DNA of 64,000 nucleotides from CBDIHH01 sp965279095 (GTDB lineage Bacteria > Pseudomonadota > Alphaproteobacteria > Caulobacterales > Caulobacteraceae): contig CBDIHH010000005.1 in assembly GCA_965279095.1 (NCBI GenBank), positions 372,001-436,000 on the forward strand. Direction: 5' to 3'. A model generated the notes under the pieces. That model did no database searches, had not been told where the DNA came from, and saw only the letters and a program-made list of their open reading frames with translations. Shown one piece after another: positions 48,450 through 60,254 of the stretch. Positions within the stretch are counted from its first letter, which is position 1. Every line of letters begins with the position of its first letter. The translations under genes were made by a program, and so were the position numbers.

Positions 48450-50158
48450 TGAATCCGCAGGGTTGGGTGGAGATCGCCCTGACTCTCGCCGTGACGGTCG
48501 CCCTGGCGTGGCCGCTCGGCCTCTATCTCGCCCGGGTATGGACCGGCGAACGGACCTGGCTGGATCCGGCCCTGCGGCCGGTCGAGCGCCTGGTCTACGC
48601 GGGATGCGGCATAAAGCCTGACAAGAGCCAGGCCTGGGTCTCGTATGCCGCCAGCGTCATAGGCTTCTCGATCGTCGGCTTCGTCACCCTCTACCTGATC
48701 CTGCGCTTCCAGAACCTGCTGCCCCTGAACCCGCAAGGGTTCGCGGGGGTGTCGCCGCACCTCGCCTTCAACACCGCGATCAGCTTCGTCACCAACACCA
48801 ACTGGCAGTCCTACGCGCCGGAAACGACCCTTTCGACTTTCTCGCAGATGGTGGGCCTGACCTCGCACAACTTCCTGTCCGCGGCCGTCGGCATGTCCAT
48901 CGCCGCCGCGGTGGCGCGGGCCTTCGTGGCCAACCGCAACGAGGGGCTCGGGAACTTCTGGGTCGATCTGACCCGGATCAGCCTCTACGTCCTGCTGCCG
49001 GTCTCGATCGTCATCGCGCTCTTCTACATCAGCCAGGGCGTCCCGCAGAGCCTCGACGCCCACGTCGTCGCCCAGACCGTCGAGGGGGGTCGGCAGACGA
49101 TCGCCCTGTATCCCGCGGCGAGCCAGGAAGCGATCAAGCAGCTCGGCACCAATGGCGGCGGCGTCTTCAACGCCAACTCCGCCCACCCGTTCGAGAACCC
49201 CAACGCCTGGACCAATCTCGTCGAGATCATCTCGATGAACGCCCTCAGCCTCGCCTGCGTCGTGGCCTTCGGCCGGGTGGTGGGCGCCCGCAAGGACGCC
49301 CGCGCCATCGTCGCGGCTATGGTGATCCTGGTCGCCGCCGGGGCCGCCGGCATCTATGCCGCCGAAACCCAGCCCGCGCCCGCCCTGGTGGCGGCCGCCG
49401 CCGAAGCCAGCGTCAATATGGAAGGCAAGGAGGCGCGCTTCGGCGCCCCATCCACGGCCATCTGGACCGCCGCGACCACCGGCGCCTCGGACGGCGGCGT
49501 CAACGCCATGCACGACAGCATGATGCCGCTTGGCGGCGGGATCGCCCTGTTCCTGATCCAGTTGGGCGAGATCCTGCCCGGCGGCGTCGGCTCCGGCCTC
49601 TACGGCATGCTGGTGATGGCCCTGATCGCCGTCTTCGTGGCCGGGCTGATGGTCGGCCGGACGCCCGAATACCTCGGCAAGAAGGTCGAGGCGCGGGAGA
49701 TCAAGTTCGCCATGCTGGCGGTCCTGATCCTGCCCCTGGCGATTCTCGGCTTCTCCGCTGTGGCGGCCGTCCTGCCCGTGGCCCTGGCCGGCCTCGCCAA
49801 CGCCGGACCGCACGGGCTGACGGAGATCGTCTACGCCTATTCGTCGGCGGCGGGGAACAACGGCTCGGCGTTCGCGGGCCTGACCGCCAACGCCCCGTGG
49901 TGGAACACGACGCTCGGCATCGCCATGCTGCTCGGCCGCTTCGCCTACGCCATCCCGGTGTTGGCCATCGCCGGCGCCCTGGCCGCCAAGCCCAAGCTGG
50001 CCGCCACCTCCGGCACCTTCCCCACGGACGGGCCCCTGTTCATCGGCCTGCTGATCGGCGTGATCCTGATCATGGGCGGTCTGCAGTTCTTCCCCGCCCT
50101 CGCCCTTGGTCCGATCGTCGAGCACTTCCAGGTGCTGCAGACGGTCGCGGCGCGCTAG
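48449..50158 (+). CDS. kdpA: K+-transporting ATPase subunit KdpA
   Basis: Potassium-selective channel-like subunit, 569 residues, about ten membrane segments. Selectivity-loop regions are visible: FNTAISFVTNTNWQSYAPET, GTNGGGVFNANSAHPFENPN, AMHDSMMPLGGGIALFLIQL and AYSSAAGNNGSAFAGL. These are the four pore loops expected of KdpA. The length agrees with the E. coli protein (557). kdpB follows after 18 bp. Confidence 0.97.
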   Translation: MNPQGWVEIALTLAVTVALAWPLGLYLARVWTGERTWLDPALRPVERLVYAGCGIKPDKSQAWVSYAASVIGFSIVGFVTLYLILRFQNLLPLNPQGFAGVSPHLAFNTAISFVTNTNWQSYAPETTLSTFSQMVGLTSHNFLSAAVGMSIAAAVARAFVANRNEGLGNFWVDLTRISLYVLLPVSIVIALFYISQGVPQSLDAHVVAQTVEGGRQTIALYPAASQEAIKQLGTNGGGVFNANSAHPFENPNAWTNLVEIISMNALSLACVVAFGRVVGARKDARAIVAAMVILVAAGAAGIYAAETQPAPALVAAAAEASVNMEGKEARFGAPSTAIWTAATTGASDGGVNAMHDSMMPLGGGIALFLIQLGEILPGGVGSGLYGMLVMALIAVFVAGLMVGRTPEYLGKKVEAREIKFAMLAVLILPLAILGFSAVAAVLPVALAGLANAGPHGLTEIVYAYSSAAGNNGSAFAGLTANAPWWNTTLGIAMLLGRFAYAIPVLAIAGALAAKPKLAATSGTFPTDGPLFIGLLIGVILIMGGLQFFPALALGPIVEHFQVLQTVAAR

Positions 50159-50176
50159 TTCGATACGGACACTCCC

Positions 50177-52246
<2,070 letters not shown>

Positions 52247-52262
52247 CCTTAGGAACCTGTTC

Positions 52263-52976
52263 GTGAACCGTTTCGCCTCTTCCGTCCGCCGTCTCCGCCA
52301 CAGCCTGTCGCTCGCCGTCGGGGCCTTCGCCCTCAGCGCGGCCGGCGCCCACGCCCAGACCCCGCCCGTCGCCGCGACCTACAATGTCGGCGCCGCCAGC
52401 GACTATGTCTTCAGGGGCGTCAGCCAGACGGATGAGGGCCCCGAAGTCTTCGCCGGCGCGGACCTGACTGCCGGCAAGATCTACGCCGGCGCCTGGCTGT
52501 CCAACGTCGATTTCAAGGATTCCACAAAGGTCGAATACGACCTCTACGCCGGGGTCCGACCGACCCTGGGCCAGGTCGCCCTGGATCTGGGCGTCATCCG
52601 CTACGGCTACGCCGACCAGCCTTCCGGCGCCGACTACGACAACTGGGAGGTCAAGCTGGGAGCCTCCGCCCCGGTCGGCAAGGCCACCGTGGGCGCCGCG
52701 GTCTTCTATTCCCCCGACAGCTTCGGCGCCGCCGAGGAGGCGGCCTACTATGAGCTCAACGCCGCGGCCCCGCTGACCGACAGGCTCAGCGTGTCGGGCG
52801 CGGTGGGCCGACAGACCTATCAGGGCTCCGGCGACTACACGACCTGGAACCTCGGCCTCGGCTGGGCCCTGACGCCCCGCGTCGCCGTGGATGTTCGCTA
52901 CTTCGACACCGACGAGCACGGCTTCGGCGACATCTATCGCAGCCGCGCCGTCGCCCTCATCAAGGCGACCTTCTGA
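52263..52976 (+). CDS. TorF-family putative porin inserted between kdpB and kdpC
   Basis: 237 residues from GTG 52263, with AGGAA at 52251-52255 as ribosome-binding site. A signal peptide (LRHSLSLAVGAFALSAAGAH, end AQ) precedes a small beta-barrel. NVGAASDYVFRGVSQTDEGP is the hallmark start of the TorF/TIGR02001 family. Strands follow at AGAWLSNVDF, KVEYDLYAGVRPTLG and WNLGLGWALTPRVAVDVRYF. The final residue is Phe (IKATF), a BamA signal. The gene is 16 bp after kdpB and 4 bp before kdpC, so it is certainly in the operon. A role in getting K+ across the outer membrane is inference. Confidence 0.88.
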   Translation: MNRFASSVRRLRHSLSLAVGAFALSAAGAHAQTPPVAATYNVGAASDYVFRGVSQTDEGPEVFAGADLTAGKIYAGAWLSNVDFKDSTKVEYDLYAGVRPTLGQVALDLGVIRYGYADQPSGADYDNWEVKLGASAPVGKATVGAAVFYSPDSFGAAEEAAYYELNAAAPLTDRLSVSGAVGRQTYQGSGDYTTWNLGLGWALTPRVAVDVRYFDTDEHGFGDIYRSRAVALIKATF

Positions 52977-52980
52977 GGCC

Positions 52981-53580
52981 ATGACCATGTTCGCCCAAGC
53001 CCGCGCCGCCGTCGTCTCTACGGTCTTCCTCACCCTGATCCTGGGAGTCGCCTATCCCCTCCTGGTCACGGGGATCGGGCGACTGGCCTTTCCGAGCCAG
53101 GCAGGCGGCAGCCTGATCCGAAGCCCCCAGGGCCAGGTGATCGGCTCGCGCCTCCTCGCCCAGCCGTTCCGCCGGGCTGAGTATCTGCACCCGCGCCCAT
53201 CCGCGGCGGGCGCCGACGGCTACGACGCCTCGGCCTCGTCCGGCTCGAACCTCGGCCCGCTCAACCCGGCCCTGGCGGACCGGGTCAAGGCCAGCGCGAC
53301 GGCCCTCGAGGCGGACGCCGCCGGCGCGCCCATCCCGGCGGACGCCTTGACCACCTCAGGCTCCGGCCTGGACCCGGACATCTCTCCCGCCAACGCGCGG
53401 ATGCAGGCCGCGCGCATCGCCGCAGCCCGGGGGGTCCCGATCGAGGCCGTGCTCAAGCTCATCGAGGGGCGGGTGCTGCCGCCCGTCCTCGGGACCATCG
53501 GCCAGCCGACCGTCAATGTGCTGGAGGCCAACCTGGCCCTGGACGCGGCCTTCCCGACGCCCCAACCTCCCGCGCGATGA
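52981..53580 (+). CDS. kdpC: K+-transporting ATPase subunit KdpC
   Basis: Accessory subunit with one N-terminal helix (VVSTVFLTLILGVAYPLLVT) and a periplasmic domain, 199 residues from ATG 52981 (ATG 52987 is a near alternative). Family motifs: GSRLLAQPFRRAEYLHPRPS, SSGSNLGPLNPAL, TTSGSGLDPDISPANA and NVLEANLALDA. Its stop overlaps the kdpD start (ATGA). Confidence 0.96.
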   Translation: MTMFAQARAAVVSTVFLTLILGVAYPLLVTGIGRLAFPSQAGGSLIRSPQGQVIGSRLLAQPFRRAEYLHPRPSAAGADGYDASASSGSNLGPLNPALADRVKASATALEADAAGAPIPADALTTSGSGLDPDISPANARMQAARIAAARGVPIEAVLKLIEGRVLPPVLGTIGQPTVNVLEANLALDAAFPTPQPPAR

Positions 53581-56246
53581 CGGAAGGCGAACACCGCAGG
53601 CCGGACCCCGACGCCCTGCTCGCCGCATCGCGGCCGGGGGAGGGCAGGCTGAAGGTCTTCCTGGGCATGTCGCCCGGGGTCGGCAAGACCTACGAGATGC
53701 TGCGCGCCGCCCGCCGCCGAAAGGCGGAGGGCGACGACGTCGTGGTGGGCGTGGTCGAAACCCACGGTCGCAAGGAGACCCAGGCCCTGCTTCGCGGCCT
53801 GGAGGTCCTGCCTCGCAAGCCCGTGGACTATCGCGGGCGCACCCTCTTCGATTTCGACCTAGACGCCGCCCTGGCGCGCAAGCCCCAGCTGCTGTTGGTC
53901 GATGAATACGCCCATTCCAATTCGCCCGGCGCGCGGCATCCCAAGCGCTGGCAGGACGTGGCCGAGCTGCTGGCGGCGGGCATCGACGTCTGGACGACCC
54001 TCAACGTCCAGCACCTGGAGAGCCTGCTGGAGGTGGTCTGGCGGATCACGGGGGTGCGGCAGCGCGAGACCGTGCCGGACCTGGCGCTGACGCGGGCGGA
54101 CGAGATCGAGCTGATCGACATCACCCCGAGCGAGCTTCGCGAGCGGATGGCGGACGGCAAGGTCTACCTGGGCGAGACCGCGCAGCTGGCCGCGGACCGC
54201 TTCTTCAAGGTGGAAAACCTGACGGCCCTGCGCGAACTGGCCCTGAGGCGGGCAGCGCAGACCGTGGACGACCAGTTGATCGGCGCCATGCGCCGGGCCG
54301 GCGTCGAAGGCCCCTGGGCCGCGGGAGAGCGCATCCTGGTGCTGGTCGGGCCGGACGGCATGTCCGGCGCCCTGGTGCGCGCAGGGCGCCGCCTATCGGA
54401 CATGATGATGGACGCCCCCTGGACGGTGGCGCACGTCGAGCGGCCCACCGCGCCCGCGTCGACGCCGATTGCCGCGCAACGCCTGCAGGACGCCCTCAAG
54501 CTGGCGAGCCAGCTGGGCGGGGCCGCCGTCACGCTGACGGGCGATGATCTGGTCGACACGGTGCTGGATTTCGCTCGACGCAACAACGTGACCCAGATCG
54601 TCGTCGGCAAGTCCCGTCGGCTCCGAGCCTGGCGCCGAGACCTGATCGGAGCGCTGCTGGACGAGACCAGCGGCGCGGCCATCCACATCATCACCGAGTC
54701 CGCCGAGCCTCCGACCCCCGCGGCAAGGCGCAGGCTGCGCCTCGCCGATGTCGGCTGGCGCGGCCACCTGGGGGCCCTGGCCACCGTCGCCCTGGCCGGG
54801 GGCGGCGCCTTTGTCTTCGATCGCTATGTGGCGACCGCCAACCTCGCCATGGTGTTCATGCTGAGCGTGCTGGCGTCCGGCCTGCTGTTTGGGCTGTGGC
54901 CGGCTCTGGCCGCCGCCGGCGCGGCCGCCTTCGTCTACAACTTCTTCTTCCTGGACCCGAGGCTGACGCTCGCGATCGGCCACGCCGCCGACGTCTTCAC
55001 CTTTGCGGTGTTCTTCGCCGCGGCCCTGGCCACGGGCTGGCTGACGGGGCGGGTTCGCGACCAGTCGCGGGCGGCCTCCCGGCGGGCCGCCGCCATCTCC
55101 GCCGTGCTCGCCGCCACGCGCCGCCTGTCCGGAGCCGCCAAAGCGGATGAGACCGCCGTCGTGCTGGCGGAGCATCTGGCGGCCGCCACCAGCGGCAAGG
55201 CGGTGGTCCTGGGCGCCTCGGGCGGCGACTTGAAGGTGATGGCCGCCTCGCCCGCCTTGGACGCCCTCTCGCCCGCGGATATGGCGGCGGCGCGGTGGTG
55301 TTGGGAAAAGGGGGAGCCGGCCGGCGCCGGCACCGGCACCATGCCCATGGCCGGCTGGACCTTCCGGCCCCTGCAGGGCGTCAAGACTCGGTCGGGGGTG
55401 GCGGGGGTTGAGCTGTCCGCCGTGGCCTCCGATGAAGGCGAGCGCTTCGTCGCGGCCCTGATGGACCAGGGCGCCGTGGCGTTGGAGCGCGCAGAGCTGG
55501 CGGCGGCTGCGGCCGACGCCGAGGCCCTGCGGCGGACCGATCAGTTGCGCTCCGCCCTGCTGAATTCCGTCAGCCATGACCTGCGCACGCCCCTGTCCAC
55601 GGTGCTCGGATCCTCGAGCACGCTCATCGACTACGGCAGTTCGCTATCCGCCGAGGTCCGGGACGACCTGTTGGCCTCCATCCGCGAAGAGGCCGAGCGG
55701 CTGAACCGCTATGTCGGCAACCTTCTGGATATGACGCGGCTCGAGGGCGGCGGCCTCAACATCCGGACCGATTGGGTGGACGCCCGCGACGTGCTCGCCG
55801 CCGCCGCCGATCGCGTCGCGCGGCGGCTGGGCAGGCGCCATATCGACCGGGACTTTCCGCCGGAACTGTCCCTGGTCCGGCTGGACCCCAACCTGCTGGA
55901 GCAGGCCGTGGTCAACATCCTCGAGAACGCCATCGCCTACAGCCCTGACGAGACCGCCGTGGAGATGGCCGTCTACGAGGACCGCGCGAACGTGGTCATC
56001 AGCATCGAGGACGAGGGCAAGGGCATCCCCACCGCGGACCTCGCGCGCGTCTTCGAAAAGTTCCATCGCATGGAAGAGCCCAGCGACCGCACCAAGGGCG
56101 CCGGCCTCGGGCTGTCGATCTCCAAGGGCTTCATCGAAGCCATGGGCGGGCGAATCGCCGCCGCCAGCCCCATTCACGGCGACCGGGGCACCCGGGTCTT
56201 GATCAGCCTGCCCAAGGCGCCGCCCATGGCGAACGCTCCCCCATGA
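53577..56246 (+). CDS. kdpD: Sensor histidine kinase KdpD
   Basis: 889 residues, close to E. coli KdpD (894). The N-terminal KdpD domain has Walker A GMSPGVGKTYEML and LLVDEYAHSNSPGARHPKRW. A USP-like domain follows (RILVLVGPDGMSGALVRAGR to about residue 370). Four membrane helices of the DUF4118 region lie at about 395-490, then a GAF domain. The HisKA motif NSVSHDLRTPLSTVLGSSST carries the phosphorylated His667. The ATPase domain has NILENAIAYSP, DEGKGIP and KGAGLGLSISKGF. It phosphorylates KdpE in response to K+ limitation. kdpE overlaps by 4 bp. Confidence 0.96.
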   Translation: MTEGEHRRPDPDALLAASRPGEGRLKVFLGMSPGVGKTYEMLRAARRRKAEGDDVVVGVVETHGRKETQALLRGLEVLPRKPVDYRGRTLFDFDLDAALARKPQLLLVDEYAHSNSPGARHPKRWQDVAELLAAGIDVWTTLNVQHLESLLEVVWRITGVRQRETVPDLALTRADEIELIDITPSELRERMADGKVYLGETAQLAADRFFKVENLTALRELALRRAAQTVDDQLIGAMRRAGVEGPWAAGERILVLVGPDGMSGALVRAGRRLSDMMMDAPWTVAHVERPTAPASTPIAAQRLQDALKLASQLGGAAVTLTGDDLVDTVLDFARRNNVTQIVVGKSRRLRAWRRDLIGALLDETSGAAIHIITESAEPPTPAARRRLRLADVGWRGHLGALATVALAGGGAFVFDRYVATANLAMVFMLSVLASGLLFGLWPALAAAGAAAFVYNFFFLDPRLTLAIGHAADVFTFAVFFAAALATGWLTGRVRDQSRAASRRAAAISAVLAATRRLSGAAKADETAVVLAEHLAAATSGKAVVLGASGGDLKVMAASPALDALSPADMAAARWCWEKGEPAGAGTGTMPMAGWTFRPLQGVKTRSGVAGVELSAVASDEGERFVAALMDQGAVALERAELAAAAADAEALRRTDQLRSALLNSVSHDLRTPLSTVLGSSSTLIDYGSSLSAEVRDDLLASIREEAERLNRYVGNLLDMTRLEGGGLNIRTDWVDARDVLAAAADRVARRLGRRHIDRDFPPELSLVRLDPNLLEQAVVNILENAIAYSPDETAVEMAVYEDRANVVISIEDEGKGIPTADLARVFEKFHRMEEPSDRTKGAGLGLSISKGFIEAMGGRIAAASPIHGDRGTRVLISLPKAPPMANAPP

Positions 56247-56941
56247 GCCAGCGCATCCTGGTCATCGATGACGAGCCTCAGATCCACCGCTTCCTGCGCG
56301 CGGCCCTGACGGCGGCCGGGTTCGAGCCCCTGCGGGCGGAGACGGGCGCCGAAGGCCTGCGCGAGATCGCCCGCGCCGCCCCGGCGGCGGTGGTCCTGGA
56401 TCTGGGCCTGCCCGACATGGACGGCAAGCAGGTGCTGGCCCGGGCGCGCGAGTTCTACGCCGAGCCGATCATCGTGTTGTCGGCCCGCGACCGCGAGACC
56501 GAGAAGATCGAGGCCCTGGACCTGGGCGCCAATGACTATGTGGAGAAGCCGTTCGGCGTCGGGGAACTGCTGGCCCGGCTTCGCGCCGCCCTGCGTCAAC
56601 GATCGGATTCCGGGAAGCCTCCGCCCCCCGTCATCCGGGCCGGCGGCCTCGTCATTGACCGGCCCCGGCGTGTGGTGACCCTGAACGGGGACACCGTGCA
56701 CCTGTCACGCAAGGAATATGATCTGCTGACGCAGTTGGCCCAGAACGCCGGCAAGGTGATGCAGCACCGCGACCTGCTTCGGGCCGTCTGGGGTCCGGCT
56801 CACCTGGAGGACACTCAGTATCTCCGGGTCTTCATCGGCCAGATCCGCCAGAAGATCGAGGCCCGCCCGTCGGACCCCAAGCTGATCCTCACCGAGGCGG
56901 GAGTCGGCTATCGGTTCATCGCGGACGCGCCAGACGCCTAG
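56243..56941 (+). CDS. kdpE: Response regulator KdpE
   Basis: OmpR-type regulator, 232 residues. The receiver has ILVIDDEPQIHRFLRAALTA, the phosphorylated Asp53 in AVVLDLGLPDMDG, the conserved Ser/Lys positions (VLSARDRE, VEKPFG) and a winged-helix domain (LSRKEYDLLTQLAQNAGKVM, then HRDLLRAVWG and YLRVFIGQIRQKI). It should bind upstream of the operon; a candidate site is at 48185-48207. Its TAG stop lies within a CTAG that is also the stop of the convergent gene. Confidence 0.96.
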   Translation: MSQRILVIDDEPQIHRFLRAALTAAGFEPLRAETGAEGLREIARAAPAAVVLDLGLPDMDGKQVLARAREFYAEPIIVLSARDRETEKIEALDLGANDYVEKPFGVGELLARLRAALRQRSDSGKPPPPVIRAGGLVIDRPRRVVTLNGDTVHLSRKEYDLLTQLAQNAGKVMQHRDLLRAVWGPAHLEDTQYLRVFIGQIRQKIEARPSDPKLILTEAGVGYRFIADAPDA

Positions 56942-57756
56942 CGCGGCGCAAGGCCGGCGATCAGATAGCCGCCGACCAGGTCGACGTACCGGCCCGCTTC
57001 CTTGGCATTCCTCTCCCGGCGGGCCGACGGCCCGACGCCCAGGGCGACCCCTCGACCCACCGGCCAGACGTCGAAGCAGGCCGTATCGAACGGAAAGGTC
57101 TCGGCATGGGTGGCCAAGCCGTTGACGATGGCCCATTGCGCCGCCGCTTCATCGGCCGACGACAGCACCGCGCCCGGCGACGCGGAGGCGGTCGTGAGAC
57201 GGCCCCCTTGCTCGATCAGCACCACCGCCGGGGCATCGAAGATGGCGACCAGGGCGTCGCGGACGCCGTCAACGATGGCGCCGGGCGCGGCCCGGTTCAC
57301 CACCAGTTGGGCCAGGCCCCGCAGGACCTCGACCCGGTCCGCGTCCAGGCGGGACTGCTGCGCGCGACGCCGCGCCTCCGCTGCGACGGCGCTGGCGATG
57401 GCGGCGACAACCAGCAACAGGATCAACGCCCAGGCGTCGGCCGGCGCATCCACGCGCAGCGAGAAGCGCGGTTCGATGAAGAAGACGTCGAAGGCGACCA
57501 CCGATCCCAAGGCGGCCACCAGCGACGGCCCCCATCCCGCGGTGAGCCCCAGGGCGAGGACGGGCAGGACAAAGATCAGGGCCAGGCTGGGGGAGGCGGC
57601 CAGCTGTTGCAGGACGAAGGCGACAACGGTGGCGGCGGCCACCGATGCCAGCGCCGCCAGGTATTGAACCACCCGTCGCCCGTCCATCCAGCCCTGCCGG
57701 TCCGCCTCCGGCCAGGTCCGAAGCCCAACCTCAGCCTCACCAAATCCATCAGACAT
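56938..57756 (-). CDS. Orphan DUF4118-GAF membrane protein (KdpD-like sensor part without kinase)
   Basis: 272 residues from ATG 57756; the frame extends to 57804 without a better start. Four membrane helices at about residues 30-125 (VVQYLAALASVAAATVVAFV, then LALIFVLPVLALGLTAGWGP and VAFDVFFIEPRFSLRVDAPA) match the DUF4118 region of KdpD, including the F-F-I-E-P-R-F segment. A short helical linker leads to a GAF-like domain (about 145-260, AVVLIEQGGRLTTASASPG). There is no HisKA or ATPase domain. It converges on kdpE, sharing the CTAG at 56938-56941. It may modulate KdpD or be a remnant; function unknown. Confidence 0.78.
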   Translation of the reverse strand: MSDGFGEAEVGLRTWPEADRQGWMDGRRVVQYLAALASVAAATVVAFVLQQLAASPSLALIFVLPVLALGLTAGWGPSLVAALGSVVAFDVFFIEPRFSLRVDAPADAWALILLLVVAAIASAVAAEARRRAQQSRLDADRVEVLRGLAQLVVNRAAPGAIVDGVRDALVAIFDAPAVVLIEQGGRLTTASASPGAVLSSADEAAAQWAIVNGLATHAETFPFDTACFDVWPVGRGVALGVGPSARRERNAKEAGRYVDLVGGYLIAGLAPR

Positions 57757-57989
57757 GGCCGTTCCCGGGTGAAGGCCGGCCCACAATCGCGGCCGGCCAC
57801 ACAATGCCTAGGTCCTTCCGCATAAGGATTCGATGTGGTCCTGCGCTGACCGGGGCGCGAAGTTGAGGCGCGGCGCCTGGCAGCCCGCAAGGCTCTGCGG
57901 CAGGGCAGGCGCGGGAGCGCGATTGCGCCGCAAAGTGTAACCTCTATGGTGGCCCGGTCGCGCCAATGCATGCGACGCTGGGGGTCCTC

Positions 57990-60209
57990 ATGGGCGGACG
58001 GCAGGGGAAGGCGGACGTCCTTCATCTATTGGGGAACCTGTTCGCCTGTGCGCTTGCCGTGGCGATGGCGTCGCCGGCCTCTGCGCGCGAGCCGGTAATC
58101 GCAGTGTTGTCGTCCCCGGCGGCCATGGTCAGCGGCGGCGACGCCCTGGTGCGCCTGTCGCCCTCGGCCGGGCCCAGCCCCGTGATCCGCCTGAACGGGC
58201 AGGACATCACCGCCGTCTTTCGGCGCGACGCCACGGGCGCCCGCCTCGGCCTGGTGACCGGCTTGAAGCCGGGCGCCAACGTCCTGGCGATGGCGGGCAG
58301 GGGGGCGGCGGCCTCCAGCCGGGTGCTGGTCAATCATCCGATCAGCGGCCCGATCGTCTCGGGGCCCCAGCTTCAGCCCTTCGTCTGCCAGACGGCCCGC
58401 TTCAAGCTGCCGGACGGGTCCCTCCTGGGCCCCTCCGACGCGGCGTGCGGCGCGGCGGCCAGGATCACCTTCATCTACCTGCCCAAGGGCGCGGCCGCTT
58501 TCCGGCCTCTGCCCGACCCCCGGGCGAGGCCCGAGGACGTGGCGATGACCACGACCCTGTCGGGCGCCGTGGTTCCCTTCATCGTGCGGGTGGAGACCAC
58601 GACCATCAACCGCGGCATCCACCAGAACGCGGTGCTGTTCGATCCGTCGTCGGAGACCCCGCCGACCCCGTTCTCGCCGCCCCGGGCGTGGAACCGGCGG
58701 CTGATCGCGGTTCACGGGGTCGGCTGCCCGGGCGGCTGGTACGTCCAGGGCGAGGCCCTCGGCGAGACCATCCTGGACGTGGCGCGCCTCGGCGAAGGCT
58801 ATGCCCTGTTCAACAACACGCTGCGTCACCCCACCAACAGCTGCAACGCCTTCCTCGCCGGGGAGACGGCGATGATGGACAAGGAGCACGTCATCGAGAC
58901 CCTGGGGGTTCCCGAGCTGACCGTCAGCAAGGGCTCGTCCGGCGGGGCCTACACCAGCCTGCAGGCGGCGGACGCCTTTCCCGGCCTGTTCGATGGGGTG
59001 ATGATCGGATCCACCTTCCCAGACGCCCTGTCCATCGCCGTGGCCGGCCTGGACGCCCACCTGCTGACCCACGACTTCGCCGCCCACCCGCAGTTCTCGG
59101 ACGACCAGAAGGTGGCCATCGGCGGCTACAAGAGCCCCGCCGCCCTGCTCGACGCCGCCAACCAGGCCCAGCGGGCCGATCCCGTCAGCGGCCGCACCGA
59201 CGTGCCCGGCTACAAGGGGGCCGTCTGGAACGCCGCCGTGCCGCTCGCCCTGCGCTACGATCCGGCGACGAACCCTCGCGGGGCGCGTCCGACCGTCTTC
59301 GATGTCGCCCGCAATCTCTACGGCGTCGACCCCGCCACCGGCTTCGCGCGGCGGCCGTTCGACAATGTGGGCGTCCAGTACGGCCTGGCGGCGGTCAACG
59401 CGGGGACCATCACGCCCGAGCAGTTCATCGCCCTCAACGCGCGGATCGGCGGCTACGACCAGGACGCCAACTATGCGCCCACCCGCAGCGTCGGCGACGC
59501 AGGCGCCATTCGCGGGGCCCACCGGTTCGGCCTGTCCCTGAGCGGCGGCGGCGGCCTGGCGCAGATCCCTGTATTCGACAGCGCCGTCGGCGGCTTCCTC
59601 TATGACGAGGATGGCGGCTACCACTACCAGTGGTTCCATTTCGCGGTTCGCGAACGCATGCGCCGGGCCAATGGAGCGGCCCCCAACCACGTCATGTGGC
59701 GCGGGGGCGTCGGCATCGCCGAGATCATGAAGGCCTATACGGGCGGCAGCATGTCGGTCGAGGCCCAGGCCCTGTCGGACGCCGCCACGACCCGCGGCTG
59801 GCAAACCTTCATCGCCTGGGTGGCGGCGGCGCGGGCGGACCAGGCCCCGGGATCGACCCTCGGCAGGACGCTGCGCAATAAGCCGGCCGCCATGGTCGAT
59901 GGCTGCTGGGCGAAGGGCGCGACGCCGGCGTTCATCGCCGAGGCCCAGACCTTCAGCGCCAAGGCGGACAGCCGCTGCAACGCCCTGTATCCGTCCTACG
60001 CCTTCACCCGCCACGAGGCGGGCGGGCCGCTGGCGGCGGACATCCTGCGCTGTGTGCTCAAGCCGGTGCGGGCCTCAGACTATGCGGTGCGCTTCACCCC
60101 GGGACAGATGCGGCGACTGAAGACTGTCTTCCCGGGCGGCGTCTGCGATTTCGACCGGCCTGGCGTCGGCCAGGTCGCCCTCATCCCTCAGCCCCGCGCC
60201 GACCCCTAG
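57990..60209 (+). CDS. Exported DUF6351-like alpha/beta hydrolase
   Basis: 739 residues from ATG 57990; ATG 57966 is in frame but spoils the signal peptide (LLGNLFACALAVAMASPASA). An N-terminal immunoglobulin-like region (PAAMVSGGDALVRLSPSAGP, then NGQDITAVF) precedes the catalytic part. VSKGSSGGAYTSLQAADAFP is a G-x-S-x-G-type nucleophile elbow (Ser316 or Ser317). Later GGYDQDANY and DEDGGYHYQWFHFAVRERMR are family-like. I believe this is the DUF6351 family, whose substrate is unknown. It is followed 45 bp later by another exported hydrolase gene. Confidence 0.72.
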   Translation: MGGRQGKADVLHLLGNLFACALAVAMASPASAREPVIAVLSSPAAMVSGGDALVRLSPSAGPSPVIRLNGQDITAVFRRDATGARLGLVTGLKPGANVLAMAGRGAAASSRVLVNHPISGPIVSGPQLQPFVCQTARFKLPDGSLLGPSDAACGAAARITFIYLPKGAAAFRPLPDPRARPEDVAMTTTLSGAVVPFIVRVETTTINRGIHQNAVLFDPSSETPPTPFSPPRAWNRRLIAVHGVGCPGGWYVQGEALGETILDVARLGEGYALFNNTLRHPTNSCNAFLAGETAMMDKEHVIETLGVPELTVSKGSSGGAYTSLQAADAFPGLFDGVMIGSTFPDALSIAVAGLDAHLLTHDFAAHPQFSDDQKVAIGGYKSPAALLDAANQAQRADPVSGRTDVPGYKGAVWNAAVPLALRYDPATNPRGARPTVFDVARNLYGVDPATGFARRPFDNVGVQYGLAAVNAGTITPEQFIALNARIGGYDQDANYAPTRSVGDAGAIRGAHRFGLSLSGGGGLAQIPVFDSAVGGFLYDEDGGYHYQWFHFAVRERMRRANGAAPNHVMWRGGVGIAEIMKAYTGGSMSVEAQALSDAATTRGWQTFIAWVAAARADQAPGSTLGRTLRNKPAAMVDGCWAKGATPAFIAEAQTFSAKADSRCNALYPSYAFTRHEAGGPLAADILRCVLKPVRASDYAVRFTPGQMRRLKTVFPGGVCDFDRPGVGQVALIPQPRADP

Positions 60210-60254
60210 GGCCCGCGCGCGGACCCCCCGTTCAACAAGAAGAGGAAACACCCC

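Noticed and set aside
58026..60014. 662-residue minus-strand frame opposite the DUF6351-like gene
   Set aside because: Shadow; the plus-strand frame has a signal peptide and a nucleophile elbow.
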